Origin: an uncultured Roseovarius sp. | GTDB taxonomy: Bacteria; Pseudomonadota; Alphaproteobacteria; Rhodobacterales; Rhodobacteraceae | Length of the DNA: 64,000 bases | Assembly: GCA_947497295.1 (NCBI GenBank) | Contig: CANMFU010000012.1 | Location: 1 to 64,000, forward strand | Direction: 5' to 3' | Part shown: in pieces, positions 52,421 through 61,432 of the stretch | Layout of the letters: each line of letters opens with the position of its first letter | Numbering within the stretch: position 1 is the stretch's first letter | Notes under the pieces: generated by a model | What the model saw: only the letters and a program-made list of their open reading frames with translations | Databases searched by the model: none | What the model was told of the DNA's origin: nothing | Made by a program: the position numbers and the translations under genes

Positions 52421-52939
52421 ATGGATAATCCCACGCCACCAAAACAAGACAAACACGGCATGGGATACGGCCGCTTTGCTGCAATGATCGCGACCTCGAC
52501 CGTCGTCATGTACGGGCTGATGTATCTGAACACTTACGCGCTTGATCATGTTTTCTTTTCACAGACCCGGATGTGGATGGCGCTCTATATGGGCGCGGCA
52601 ATGGCGGTGATCATGCTGTCGTTCATGCTGGGGATGTATTCCAATCGCACCGCAAACATTGCGATCTTCGCAGGTGCGGTGATCGCGTTCGGCATCTCGC
52701 TGTGGCTGGTGCGCAGTCAGGAAACGGTCGAGGATCTGGCGTGGATGCGCGCGATGATTCCGCATCATTCCATCGCCATTCTGACCAGCGAGCGCGCGGA
52801 TATCTCGGACCCACGTGTGCAGGCTCTGGCCGATGCGATCATTGAGGCCCAGCGCGGCGAGATCGCCGAGATGAAGCGCTATATCGCAGATATCGAGTCA
52901 AATGGCGACGCACCTGCAGGGACGCCTCGCGACAAGTAA
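52421..52939 (+). CDS. DUF305-domain membrane protein
   Basis: The 172-residue protein has three helices (about 15–37, 45–68 and 75–97). A C-terminal DUF305 segment follows, with MIPHHSIAILTSERADISDP and EIAEMKRYI. DUF305 proteins have a ferritin-like helical fold and often occur with copper or metal resistance genes, but none is adjacent here. AAGGAG lies seven bases before the ATG at 52421. Confidence 0.8.
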   Translation: MDNPTPPKQDKHGMGYGRFAAMIATSTVVMYGLMYLNTYALDHVFFSQTRMWMALYMGAAMAVIMLSFMLGMYSNRTANIAIFAGAVIAFGISLWLVRSQETVEDLAWMRAMIPHHSIAILTSERADISDPRVQALADAIIEAQRGEIAEMKRYIADIESNGDAPAGTPRDK

Positions 52940-52954
52940 GGACGTCACACAGCC

Positions 52955-53560
52955 TTAGATCTTGGACGGGTCCCACTGGGCGAGAACCTTGGAATTGTCG
53001 TCGCTGTCATATTCATACAGCACTTGTTCACTCACGCCCGGAATTGCGCCAAATTCGGCGGCCAGCGTCTTGGGCAGCCAAGTTTGCGATACCTTGCCAG
53101 GAAACAGCTCTGCCAGGATGCTGGACGTGCTGCGCGCGCATTGGGCCTGTGGCACGGGCCCATATCCGCGCACCAGTTGCATTGCGCGTTCGGCCATTTC
53201 CGGCGTTACGTCCAGTTCCTGTATCTGCACATGGAACGTCTTGCGCGCGTGAAACCGGGTATAGACATCGGCCACCATCGGCGTCACGCCAAACACAACA
53301 TCGTTCTGCTCTGGAATCGTCTCATGCTTGAATGATCCGGCGGGATCCCAGATAACCCGCTGTGACCCATTGATCATAAGCGACGTATGCGCACCGGCGC
53401 CTGTATTATTGTTCAGCATTGTGAACATCGTCAGGCGCGGTGGCCCGTCATGGCGGTAGGTTGCGCGCGCAACCGCCTCGTCCGTGGCCCACACGCCCGG
53501 AGGGGCCGCGCAACCCGCAAGTGCAAGGATGCCGCAAAGGGCCAGTGTGAAAAAGCGCAT
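52955..53560 (-). CDS. Predicted lipoprotein, conserved hypothetical
   Basis: The 201-residue precursor starts MRFFTLALCGILALAGCAAP with a lipobox LAGC (Cys17), so it should be lipid-anchored. The mature part contains MLNNNTGAGAHTSLMINGS and AQCARSTSSILAEL, resembling a NlpC/P60-like papain fold with a His early and a Cys late, but the order of a classical triad is not evident. I start at ATG 53560; the upstream frame is poor. I do not recognise the family with certainty. Confidence 0.65.
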   Translation of the reverse strand: MRFFTLALCGILALAGCAAPPGVWATDEAVARATYRHDGPPRLTMFTMLNNNTGAGAHTSLMINGSQRVIWDPAGSFKHETIPEQNDVVFGVTPMVADVYTRFHARKTFHVQIQELDVTPEMAERAMQLVRGYGPVPQAQCARSTSSILAELFPGKVSQTWLPKTLAAEFGAIPGVSEQVLYEYDSDDNSKVLAQWDPSKI

Positions 53561-53583
53561 CAGGCCCTCCGCCGATCGTTCCG

Positions 53584-53721
53584 TCAGGCGTTGACCAACG
53601 CCATGAAAATCAGCGCACAGATAGAAACAATCCCGACACGGACCACCCATTTCATAAACCCGTCAAAGGTCTTTTCCTGACCGCTAATGTCCATTTCACC
53701 GTGTTTGTGATGCTCAGCCAT
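53584..53721 (-). CDS. aa3-type cytochrome c oxidase subunit IV, orphan
   Basis: This small gene encodes 45 residues, starting MAEHHKHGEMDISGQEKTFD and ending with one helix (GFMKWVVRVGIVSICALIFM, then ALVNA). The histidine-rich start, D-x-x-x-QEKTF-x-GF-x-K and a single transmembrane helix are the pattern of bacterial aa3 oxidase subunit IV. It lies 23 bases upstream of the lipoprotein gene on the same strand, far from any cox operon in the window. The ATG at 53721 is followed by normal codons for the genome. Confidence 0.85.
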   Translation of the reverse strand: MAEHHKHGEMDISGQEKTFDGFMKWVVRVGIVSICALIFMALVNA

Positions 53722-53920
53722 CTGAATGTCCGTCCTTTACGTGCCGAAGTTCCCGGCTGGTTATAGCGTTTTACCGCAATTCTCAATCAAAATTCATATC
53801 GAAGCATGTGCAAATTCCGGCTGCTTTCACCCTTTCCGATCCACCTTGCGACCTGAGTAATAATGAACCTGCATTATCCGGGTTTAGCCATACCATACCC
53901 GATGCAAGCGCGGCGCCACA

Positions 53921-54379
53921 TCAGCCCTTCTCCAACTCCGCCGCCAGTCGAAATCCGATCCTCTCCGGCTCGGCCTGCGCCTTGGGTTTTGGCAGGGCGC
54001 GCAGGATGACGCTCAGTTGGCTGACATGCTGCACCAGCTGCGTTTTGCTGCCTGCCGGGTCGGTGCCATAAAACGTGATGATGTCGGGATCGAAATAGCC
54101 CATCCCATCAATCCTCACCACACCCGCTTCGCTTCCGACAAAACCCATGGCAACCTCATGTTCGTTATCCAGCGCCTTCTCAAAATTCTGAATATACAGA
54201 ATCAAACGCTCGTAAGCCCATTGTGCAGGGCTTTTCGCGTCAATGGGTTTTTCGGTGATGCTACCCGGTGCGCCTTCGGTCACGCTGCTGCGTCTGCCAT
54301 CTTTGTGAACCTCGCGGCATCGGGGCATCAGCGCGTCGGCCTCAGCGGCCTCGGCGGCCGTCTCAATGTTTTCACCCAA
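53921..54379 (-). CDS. DUF6173 family protein
   Basis: The 152-residue protein contains AQWAYERLILYIQNFEKALD, EVAMGFVGSEAGVVRIDG and FDPDIITFYGTDPAGSKTQL, phrases shared by an alphaproteobacterial family of unknown function (DUF6173, as I recall). I choose TTG 54379, because AAGGGAG lies seven bases upstream, inside the last codons of the MBL gene, whose stop is one base away. ATG 54415 would have no ribosome site. Translation is therefore coupled to the MBL hydrolase. Confidence 0.65.
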   Translation of the reverse strand: MGENIETAAEAAEADALMPRCREVHKDGRRSSVTEGAPGSITEKPIDAKSPAQWAYERLILYIQNFEKALDNEHEVAMGFVGSEAGVVRIDGMGYFDPDIITFYGTDPAGSKTQLVQHVSQLSVILRALPKPKAQAEPERIGFRLAAELEKG

Positions 54380-54380
54380 C

Positions 54381-55442
54381 TCACTGCTCCCTTGCTTGCC
54401 ATAGCCACGCGCCATCCTCGCGCAGGCGCCGCGTCACACGGTCCAGCTTATGCAAGTGGTTGAGATGTGCAACCGCCTCGACCAATGCCAGACCGTAGGT
54501 GCCCGCGTCGATCCGGCGCTTGAACAGCGGAGCGAAACATTCGGCGGCGGTGTGCGGACACGACAGATGCGCCTCCAAGCGGCGCAGCGCGCCATGGTGG
54601 TTTTCGATCAATTGCCGCATCCGCAGCGGCAGGCCGGTAAATGGCAGCTTGTGGCCGCCGAGCACCAGATGATCCTTGCGCGCATGCAGCGCCAGCCGGT
54701 CGCACGCCTCCAGCCAGTCGGCCAGCGGATCGGCCTCCGGCTCGGTCGCATAAACACCGATATTAGGGCTGATCGACGGCAGGATTTGATCGCCGGCAAT
54801 GACCAGATTGCAGTCCCGGCTCCACAGCGTCAGATGCTCGGGCGCATGGCCGCCACCGATACGCACATCCCAGACGCGCCCGGCGGCCTCGACCGTTCCG
54901 CCCTCCTGCAACCGCGTGTACCCCACCGGCAAAGGCGCGCAGACATCGGCGAAATTATAGGGGCGCGTGTCCTTCCGCGCCGCATATATTTCGGGGTCCA
55001 TCCCTGCCCGGCGCCAATGCGCCAGCGCCTGCGGCGTCGGCCGCGCCTCCTCGTCCATGATCAGCATGCGCGCCATCAACCACGCAGTGCGTGTGGCCAG
55101 CAATTCGGCCCCGCAGCGCTCCATCAACCAGCCGGCCATGCCGACATGATCGGGATGATGATGCGTCAGAATCACCCGCCGCACGGGCCGCCCGGCCAGC
55201 GGCCCGGTCAGCAAACGCTCCCACAGGGCAATCCCCCGGCGCGATTTTATACCGGTATCAACAATGGTCCAGCCGTCGGCGTCCTTCAACGCATAGACGT
55301 TGACATGATCCAGCGCCATCGGCAGCGGCAACCGCATCCATAGAACCCCCGGCACGATTTCGGTCGCCTCCCCTTCGCCTGGGGGCTCGGCCCAAGGATA
55401 CCTGATACCGCCCGGCTCCGCCGCTGTCGTCTCTGCCTCCAT
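54381..55442 (-). CDS. MBL-fold metallo-hydrolase
   Basis: The 353-residue protein has the metal motif HHHPDH (94–99), the loop VDTGIKSRRG, a distal metal His in GGGHAPEHLTLW and an Asp in VIAGDQILPSISPN, with a C-terminal winged-helix-like extension (about 265–353). Relatives include human LACTB2-like and beta-lactamase-type hydrolases acting on esters or thioesters. The substrate is unknown. ATG 55442 has AAGGAGG seven bases upstream. It precedes the DUF6173 gene and is divergent from tsaC. Confidence 0.85.
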   Translation of the reverse strand: MEAETTAAEPGGIRYPWAEPPGEGEATEIVPGVLWMRLPLPMALDHVNVYALKDADGWTIVDTGIKSRRGIALWERLLTGPLAGRPVRRVILTHHHPDHVGMAGWLMERCGAELLATRTAWLMARMLIMDEEARPTPQALAHWRRAGMDPEIYAARKDTRPYNFADVCAPLPVGYTRLQEGGTVEAAGRVWDVRIGGGHAPEHLTLWSRDCNLVIAGDQILPSISPNIGVYATEPEADPLADWLEACDRLALHARKDHLVLGGHKLPFTGLPLRMRQLIENHHGALRRLEAHLSCPHTAAECFAPLFKRRIDAGTYGLALVEAVAHLNHLHKLDRVTRRLREDGAWLWQAREQ

Positions 55443-55532
55443 GTCCGGCCTCCTTCTTGGCAAACACCGCCCTGCACGCTAAGCAGGGCGCGCACCCTCC
55501 CTAACCGCATTGCCGCAAGGATTCCAACGCAA

Positions 55533-56471
55533 GTGCAGACCCGCATGCTCCCTGCCAATGAGGCCGGCATCAGCGCTGCCGTAACAGCGTTGGCGGTGGG
55601 CGATCTGGTCGCCATCCCGACCGAGACGGTCTACGGCCTTGCCGGCGACGCGCGAAATGGCGCCGCAGTGGCACGCATTTTCGAGGCCAAGGGCAGGCCC
55701 AGCTTCAACCCGCTCATCGTCCATGTCCCGGACATCGAAACCGCACAAGCCTATGGCGTGTGGTCCGATACGGCCCAGAAACTTGCCGAAGCATTCTGGC
55801 CTGGACCTTTGACACTGGTCTTGCCTTTGCGCGCCGGCTCAAACCTGTCCAGCCTCGTCACCGCCGGCCTGGACAGCATCGCGCTGCGCGTCCCGGCCCA
55901 TCCCACCGCATTGGCCATTCTGCGCGCGTTCAGCGGCCCGCTGGCGGCGCCGTCGGCCAATCCATCGGGTCAAATCAGCCCAACCCTGCCCGCCCACGTC
56001 GCGGGCGGCCTCGGCAATCGCATTGCCGCAATTGTGGACGGCGGGGCGTGCGGGGTCGGCCTAGAATCCACCATTATCGGCCTGACAGGCGCGCCCGCCC
56101 TGCTGCGTCCCGGCGGCCTTCCTGCCGAAATGATCGAGGATCTCCTCGGCGCTCCTCTCCTACAGCACGTCGCTGGCGATGCCATTACAGCACCCGGCCA
56201 GCTTGGCTCGCATTATGCGCCCAGGGCGTCCATGCGTCTGAACGCTGAAACCGCCCGTCCCGGCGAGACGCTGCTAGGATTTGGCCCCACCGACGGCGCG
56301 GCTCTCAATCTGTCGCCCACCGGCGATCTGACCGAAGCGGCGGCAAATCTCTTCGGACATCTTCACCAATTGGACCGCACCGCGCGCATTATTGCCGTTG
56401 CCTCAATCCCGGATCACGGCCTCGGCTGTGCCATAAATGATCGCCTGCGCCGCGCCGCTGCGCCGCGATAG
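55533..56471 (+). CDS. tsaC: L-threonylcarbamoyladenylate synthase (Sua5/YwlC form of TsaC)
   Basis: The 312-residue enzyme makes threonylcarbamoyl-AMP from threonine, bicarbonate and ATP for t6A37 tRNA modification. The YrdC domain shows IPTETVYGLAGDA, FEAKGRPSFNPLIVHV, LTLVLPLRAG and the acceptor pocket SANPSGQISPT. A C-terminal Sua5 domain (about 210–312) makes it the long form. The start is GTG 55533; ATG 55545 is possible. It is convergent with yqgE. Confidence 0.93.
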   Translation: MQTRMLPANEAGISAAVTALAVGDLVAIPTETVYGLAGDARNGAAVARIFEAKGRPSFNPLIVHVPDIETAQAYGVWSDTAQKLAEAFWPGPLTLVLPLRAGSNLSSLVTAGLDSIALRVPAHPTALAILRAFSGPLAAPSANPSGQISPTLPAHVAGGLGNRIAAIVDGGACGVGLESTIIGLTGAPALLRPGGLPAEMIEDLLGAPLLQHVAGDAITAPGQLGSHYAPRASMRLNAETARPGETLLGFGPTDGAALNLSPTGDLTEAAANLFGHLHQLDRTARIIAVASIPDHGLGCAINDRLRRAAAPR

Positions 56472-56479
56472 GCGCCCAC

Positions 56480-56501
56480 TTTCATCTTTTCAGAAATACT
56501 C
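56480..56501 (+). repeat. Dispersed intergenic repeat, copy 6
   Basis: TTTCATCTTTTCAGAAATAC followed by TC begins nine bases after the tsaC stop. It matches the six-copy consensus with two changes. Confidence 0.6.
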
Positions 56502-56525
56502 TTGCCCAAGGCGAAACCCGCCACG

Positions 56526-57116
56526 TCAGGCTGTGCCGGCCTCGGCCGACAATGTCAGCGGGTCGACGCCCAGCACCGCCAGCGCCGCGCTCCATTTGGC
56601 GCGATTGGGCGTGCCAAAAACCAGCTGAACGCTTGCATCGCATATCAACCAGCCATTGCGTGCGATCTCGTCCTCAAGCTGACCCGCGCCCCAGCCAGCA
56701 TAGCCCAGCGCGACCAGCGCATGGCCCGGCCCTTCGCCCGCCGCCATATCCTCCAGAATATCAAGCGTCGCGGTCATTGAAAACGTCCCGTCCACCTCCA
56801 GCGTGGAGATCGAAGATTGATATCCCGCCTCATGCAATACGAAGCCACGGCCGCTTTCAACGGGGCCACCGAAATGGATAGGCATCTGCCGCGCGCCAGG
56901 GACGGCCTCGATATCCAGTTGCTCCAACAGATCGCTCAGCTTCAGATCGTCCGCCAGTTTGTTCAACACCAGCCCCATCGCGCCCTCAGCGGAATGTGCG
57001 CAGACAAAGACAATGGATTGGCTAAATCGCGGATCCTCCATCCCAGGCATGGCGATCAGGATGCGTCCCGTCAGGTCCATCATCATGGGCGAGGCAGTAT
57101 CTGTTGGCGTTTCCAT
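56526..57116 (-). CDS. YqgE/AlgH family protein
   Basis: The 196-residue protein has the family phrases GRILIAMPGMEDPRFSQSIVFVCAHS, EGAMGLVLNK and HFGGPVESGRGFVLH, and the ending GYAGWGAGQLEDEI. The function is unknown; AlgH of Pseudomonas was first linked to alginate regulation. It is divergent from the DsbD-N gene and convergent with tsaC. Confidence 0.92.
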   Translation of the reverse strand: METPTDTASPMMMDLTGRILIAMPGMEDPRFSQSIVFVCAHSAEGAMGLVLNKLADDLKLSDLLEQLDIEAVPGARQMPIHFGGPVESGRGFVLHEAGYQSSISTLEVDGTFSMTATLDILEDMAAGEGPGHALVALGYAGWGAGQLEDEIARNGWLICDASVQLVFGTPNRAKWSAALAVLGVDPLTLSAEAGTA

Positions 57117-57226
57117 GTCTCAGAGAATGGGTGCTATGACCGCACAAGGCAAGGGGGCGGCGCCATTGCAGCGCGTTGACCGGAATGTGAGTTGGCTTTT
57201 ACGGCGTCAAGAGGCATGTGAGAGGC

Positions 57227-58033
57227 ATGAAAAATATTCTGCTGCCCCTCATTGCCGCGCTCGGGTTCGGCACCGCTGCCACCGCGCAAACCATGGATGC
57301 AGTCACATCCGCCCGCCTTCTGCCCGGTTGGCGCATGGAGGACGGCACCCACATGGCCGCGGTCGAGCTGCGCCTCGCGCCGGGATGGAAGACCTACTGG
57401 CGTGCGCCCGGTGATCTGGGAATTCCACCACGGTTCGACTGGCGCGGATCCAGCAATCTGGCGGGTGTCGATATCCGCTGGCCCACGCCCCAGCGTATTC
57501 AGCAGGGCGAGGATGTGACCATCGGCTATCACGATATTCTGGTGTTGCCGCTGCATGTGCTGGCAAAGAATCCGGGTCAGGATGTCACGCTCAGCGGCAG
57601 TGTTGATCTGGGCGTGTGCCGCGATGTGTGCATGCCGCTGACGATCAGTCTGGATGCAGATTTGCCCAGCGACGCCACCGCGCGCGATGGCCGCATCGCC
57701 GCCGCTTTGGCTGACCGCCCGCTGACCGCGTCGGAGGCCGGCGCGCGCGCCGTCACTTGCACTGTGTCGCCTGGCAAGGACGGCCAGTTGAACCTGCGCG
57801 CTGAAATGACGCTGCCGCCCACCGGCGGCCCCGAGTCGGCCGCTATCGAGGCCGGCGATCCAAATCTGTGGGTCGCAGAACCCAAGCTTAGCCGTCAGGG
57901 CGACAGACTGATTGCGCAAACGCGTGTGGCCCATTCCAGCGGGCGGGCGTTTGCACTGGACCGGTCGCAAATACGTCTGACTGTCGTGGGGGCGCGGCAG
58001 GCCGTTGACATCAAGGGCTGCCCGGCAAAATAG
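57227..58033 (+). CDS. Protein-disulfide reductase DsbD N-terminal domain protein (single domain)
   Basis: The 268-residue precursor has a signal peptide (about 1–20, TATA|QT) and the DsbD-N-type immunoglobulin fold, with AAVELRLAPGWKTYWRAPGDLG and the cysteine pair Cys131 and Cys135 in GVCRDVCMPL. It lacks the membrane and thioredoxin domains of full DsbD, so it is a stand-alone periplasmic domain. It is likely a thiol redox partner. ATG 57227 follows GAGAGG. It ends one base before the RND gene stop on the other strand. Confidence 0.8.
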   Translation: MKNILLPLIAALGFGTAATAQTMDAVTSARLLPGWRMEDGTHMAAVELRLAPGWKTYWRAPGDLGIPPRFDWRGSSNLAGVDIRWPTPQRIQQGEDVTIGYHDILVLPLHVLAKNPGQDVTLSGSVDLGVCRDVCMPLTISLDADLPSDATARDGRIAAALADRPLTASEAGARAVTCTVSPGKDGQLNLRAEMTLPPTGGPESAAIEAGDPNLWVAEPKLSRQGDRLIAQTRVAHSSGRAFALDRSQIRLTVVGARQAVDIKGCPAK

Positions 58034-61000
58034 TCACGCCCGCCGCGCGCGCAGCGCCTGGGCGATGCCAAGTCCCGCGTATAGCGCCAAGATCAGCACA
58101 ATAGCCCCCAGCACAAACGCCAGCAACGCGCCGGGCATCGGCGCCATTTGCGCCGTCTTGGGCAAGACGACCTGTACGGCTGTCGGCAGTCTGCCAAGCA
58201 CCATCGCGGCGCCCATGGTCGCCGCGAACCACGCCACCAGAAGCGCTGTCCCCGACAGCATTACTGCGCGCACGCCCCCAGCACGAAACCACAGGCCCCG
58301 CCGCAGCGCCGCCATCTGGCGCGCCACGTCATGCTGCACCCCGATCAGCGCGGGCACCACCAGCAACACCAGCACCATGCCAAAGCCCAGACCATAGACC
58401 AGCGTGATCACCGTCGGCTTCAGAAACTGGGCCTGCTGGCTACGCTCGAACAGCAGCGGGGTCAGGCCCATGACGGTGGTGAGCGTGGTCAGCAGCACCG
58501 GGCGCAGCCTGTCGGCAGCACCGTCGATGATGGCGGGGATCAGACCGCGGTCTTCGGCGTACTCATCAATCGTCGTCACCAGAACGATGGAATCGTTGAT
58601 GATGATCCCCGTCATGCCCAGAAGACCAACAACCGTGAACATGCTCAGCGGTACGTCCCACGCGTTATGCCCGTAAATCGTCCCGACCAGACCGAAGGGA
58701 ATGATCGCCATCACCACCAGCGGCCGCGTCCAGCTGCCGAACACCCACGCCAGCACCAGAAAGATACCCACCAGCGTCAGCATCAGGGCCAGCAGCGCGT
58801 CGTTCAGAAAATCGCTCTCCTGTTCGGCAAGGCCGGACATGCGCCAGTCAACCTGCGCCTCGGCAGCGATGCGGGGCAGGATGTCCGTCTGGAGCAGCTG
58901 CTGAATTTCGCTTGCGCGGGCCGGATCATCCTCGGAGATGTCGCCGCTGACGCTGATCAGCCGCACGCCGTTTTCGCGCCGCACGGTGGAAAACCCATCG
59001 CGTCGCTGCGCCGTGACGATCCCGGCCAGCGGCACATATTCGCCGCCCGGCGTGCGCAGCTGCGTGCGCTCCAGAAAGTCCGCCGTCAGTTCGCCCTCGG
59101 GCAGTTCCACCCGGATTTCCGCGCTGCGCGGACCGACCGGATAGGTCGCCGCCTCGATCCCGCCCAGACGTGCGCGCAATTCGCGCCCCAGCGCGTCGAT
59201 GTCAAATCCCAGCGCAGCGCCCTGCGGGGTCAGGTCCAGCACCAGCTCTTCCTTGTCATAGGCCAGATCGTCCTCGACCCCCGTCACCTCGGGGAAGCGT
59301 TGCAGCGCGTCCTTCAGGCTTTGCGCGGCGGCCTTCAGCGTGGGCGCATCGGCGCCATAGAACTGCACGTCCAGCGCGTCGCCCCCCGGACCGCTGCGCC
59401 AGCCACGAAAGCTGACCGTTTCGGCCAAGGGATGCTGTACCACGCGGTCCTGCAAATCGGCCACGAAGGCAAAGCTGCTATAGGGGCGCAAATCGGAATC
59501 GATCAGCTCGATGGAAATGCCGCCCAGTTGATCGGGCTCTTTGGTATCCGCCCCGGCAAGGCCAAAGCCCGCATTTCCGCCAATCTCGGCAATCACATAG
59601 CTGAGCGGATTGACCCCGTGTTCGGCCTCGTATTCCGCTGCCAGCTCCGCCGTTGCGCGCTGCATTTCGCGCATCATCTCCCGCGAATCCGCGCGCGTGG
59701 CGCCGGGCGCCATGGCGAAGTTGCCGGTGACGCTGCCTTGCTCGGGCGAGTCGAAAAAGCGCCATGTGACGTCGCCGCGCACGACCAGCGCCGCCTGTGA
59801 GGCCAGCAGCAGGATCACCCCGGCCAGAACCGGATAACGCGCCAGGATGACCCCCGCCATCAGCGGGCGGAAAATTCGCGCGCGGACCCAGTCAAAGCCG
59901 GCATTCACCACGCGCGACGGCACGTCATACCAGTGACGCCGCGCCGATGCGGCCAGCGCATGGCTCATGTGGTGAGGCAGAATGAGGAAGCATTCGGCCA
60001 GCGACGCGGTCAGAACCACGACCACGGTAAAAGGGATATCAGCGATCAGATCCCCAAACCGGCCCGCAATTACCGTCAGACCAAGAAACGCGATCACCGT
60101 CGTCAGCGTGGCCGAGAACACCGGCATCGCCATGCGCCGCGCTGCGTTTTCCGCAGCCACCACAGGGGATTCCCCCAGGGTCCGGGCGCGCGCATCGGCG
60201 TGTTCGCCCACGACGATAGCATCGTCCACCACAATGCCCAGCGTGATGATCAGCGCGAAGAGCGAGATCATGTTGATCGTGATCCCTGCCGCATACATCA
60301 GCGCCACCGCCGCCAGCAGCGCCACAGGGATGCCCGCCGCCACCCAGAACGCCGTGCGCGCGTTCAGGAACAGAAACAGCAGCCCCACGACCAGCATCAG
60401 CCCCATCGCCGCATTGTCCAGCAGCGTCGCCAGCCGCCCCGAGATCATCTCGGACCTTGTGCGGATCAGGTCGATGGTGACGCCGTCGGGCAAGGTGCGC
60501 GCCATCTCGCGCGTGACCTCCTCGACCTGTTTCTGGATGCCGATGGCATCACCGTCCGCAGAGCGGTCGACACGGATCGACATCGCGGGGTTGTCGCCGA
60601 CGAAATAGCCGCGCTCGCGCGCCGCGCCTTCGGTGCGGATGTCGGCCACATCGCCCACCGTCAGGCGCGAGCGGTCGGGATTGACGCGCAGGGTGATGTC
60701 CGCGATCTGGTCCGGGTCGCGCTTTTCAACGCCGGTGCGCACGCGGGTGTTGGCGCCGGTAACATCGCCCGCCGGATCGGCATCAACCTCTGCCCCAATG
60801 GTGGCGGCAATCTGTGCCAGCGTGACATCATAGGCCATCAGCGATGTCGTCGGCAACTCGATGATCGTCTGCGGTGCGGCAACCCCGCGCACCGTGGTGC
60901 GCGTGACGCCCACCTCGAAAAGGCGCGTGATCAACTCGTCCGCATAAAGGCCCAGCTGATCCACGCCGATTGGCCCGGTGATGACTACATCCGTCACCCT

Positions 61001-61429
61001 GTCGGACCAGCTGCCGCGCCGCACTGTCGGCTCTTCGGCCTCGTCCGGCAGGGTGGTTATGGAATCGACCGCCGTCTGCACATCGTTTGATGCGCGGGAC
61101 ATGTCCCAGCCCGGCTGGAAATCGATCACGATCGTGCCGAAATTCTCGCGACTGGAGGCGGATGTGCTCTCGACCCCCTCGATGGTCTGCATTTCAGGCT
61201 CCAGCACCTGAATGATGGCGGCGTCGATATCCTCGGCCCCCGCGCCCAGCCACTCGACCGAGACCGAGACATTGGCGATCACCACATCGGGGAAAAATTG
61301 CGCGCGCATATTGGGCACGGCGGCAATCCCCATCACCACCATAACCACCAACAGCAGGTTCGCCGCCGTGCGGTGACGGGTAAAATAAGACAGGATCCCC
61401 CCCGCCCCTTGCGGCATGCGGCGCGCCAC
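58034..61429 (-). CDS. RND-family efflux transporter, inner-membrane permease
   Basis: The 1131-residue protein has twelve helices in the RND layout and two large periplasmic loops (starting near 45 and 590). The proton-relay Asp pair is in GIVVDDAIVVGEHAD (about 400). The second half holds FTVVGLLGMTGIIINDSIVL. Resembles AcrB-type multidrug pumps. It follows the adaptor gene by three bases on the same strand. No outer-membrane TolC-type gene is adjacent. The length is longer than AcrB (1049) mainly in the C-terminal part. Confidence 0.92.
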   Translation of the reverse strand: MARRMPQGAGGILSYFTRHRTAANLLLVVMVVMGIAAVPNMRAQFFPDVVIANVSVSVEWLGAGAEDIDAAIIQVLEPEMQTIEGVESTSASSRENFGTIVIDFQPGWDMSRASNDVQTAVDSITTLPDEAEEPTVRRGSWSDRVTDVVITGPIGVDQLGLYADELITRLFEVGVTRTTVRGVAAPQTIIELPTTSLMAYDVTLAQIAATIGAEVDADPAGDVTGANTRVRTGVEKRDPDQIADITLRVNPDRSRLTVGDVADIRTEGAARERGYFVGDNPAMSIRVDRSADGDAIGIQKQVEEVTREMARTLPDGVTIDLIRTRSEMISGRLATLLDNAAMGLMLVVGLLFLFLNARTAFWVAAGIPVALLAAVALMYAAGITINMISLFALIITLGIVVDDAIVVGEHADARARTLGESPVVAAENAARRMAMPVFSATLTTVIAFLGLTVIAGRFGDLIADIPFTVVVVLTASLAECFLILPHHMSHALAASARRHWYDVPSRVVNAGFDWVRARIFRPLMAGVILARYPVLAGVILLLASQAALVVRGDVTWRFFDSPEQGSVTGNFAMAPGATRADSREMMREMQRATAELAAEYEAEHGVNPLSYVIAEIGGNAGFGLAGADTKEPDQLGGISIELIDSDLRPYSSFAFVADLQDRVVQHPLAETVSFRGWRSGPGGDALDVQFYGADAPTLKAAAQSLKDALQRFPEVTGVEDDLAYDKEELVLDLTPQGAALGFDIDALGRELRARLGGIEAATYPVGPRSAEIRVELPEGELTADFLERTQLRTPGGEYVPLAGIVTAQRRDGFSTVRRENGVRLISVSGDISEDDPARASEIQQLLQTDILPRIAAEAQVDWRMSGLAEQESDFLNDALLALMLTLVGIFLVLAWVFGSWTRPLVVMAIIPFGLVGTIYGHNAWDVPLSMFTVVGLLGMTGIIINDSIVLVTTIDEYAEDRGLIPAIIDGAADRLRPVLLTTLTTVMGLTPLLFERSQQAQFLKPTVITLVYGLGFGMVLVLLVVPALIGVQHDVARQMAALRRGLWFRAGGVRAVMLSGTALLVAWFAATMGAAMVLGRLPTAVQVVLPKTAQMAPMPGALLAFVLGAIVLILALYAGLGIAQALRARRA

Positions 61430-61432
61430 GCC

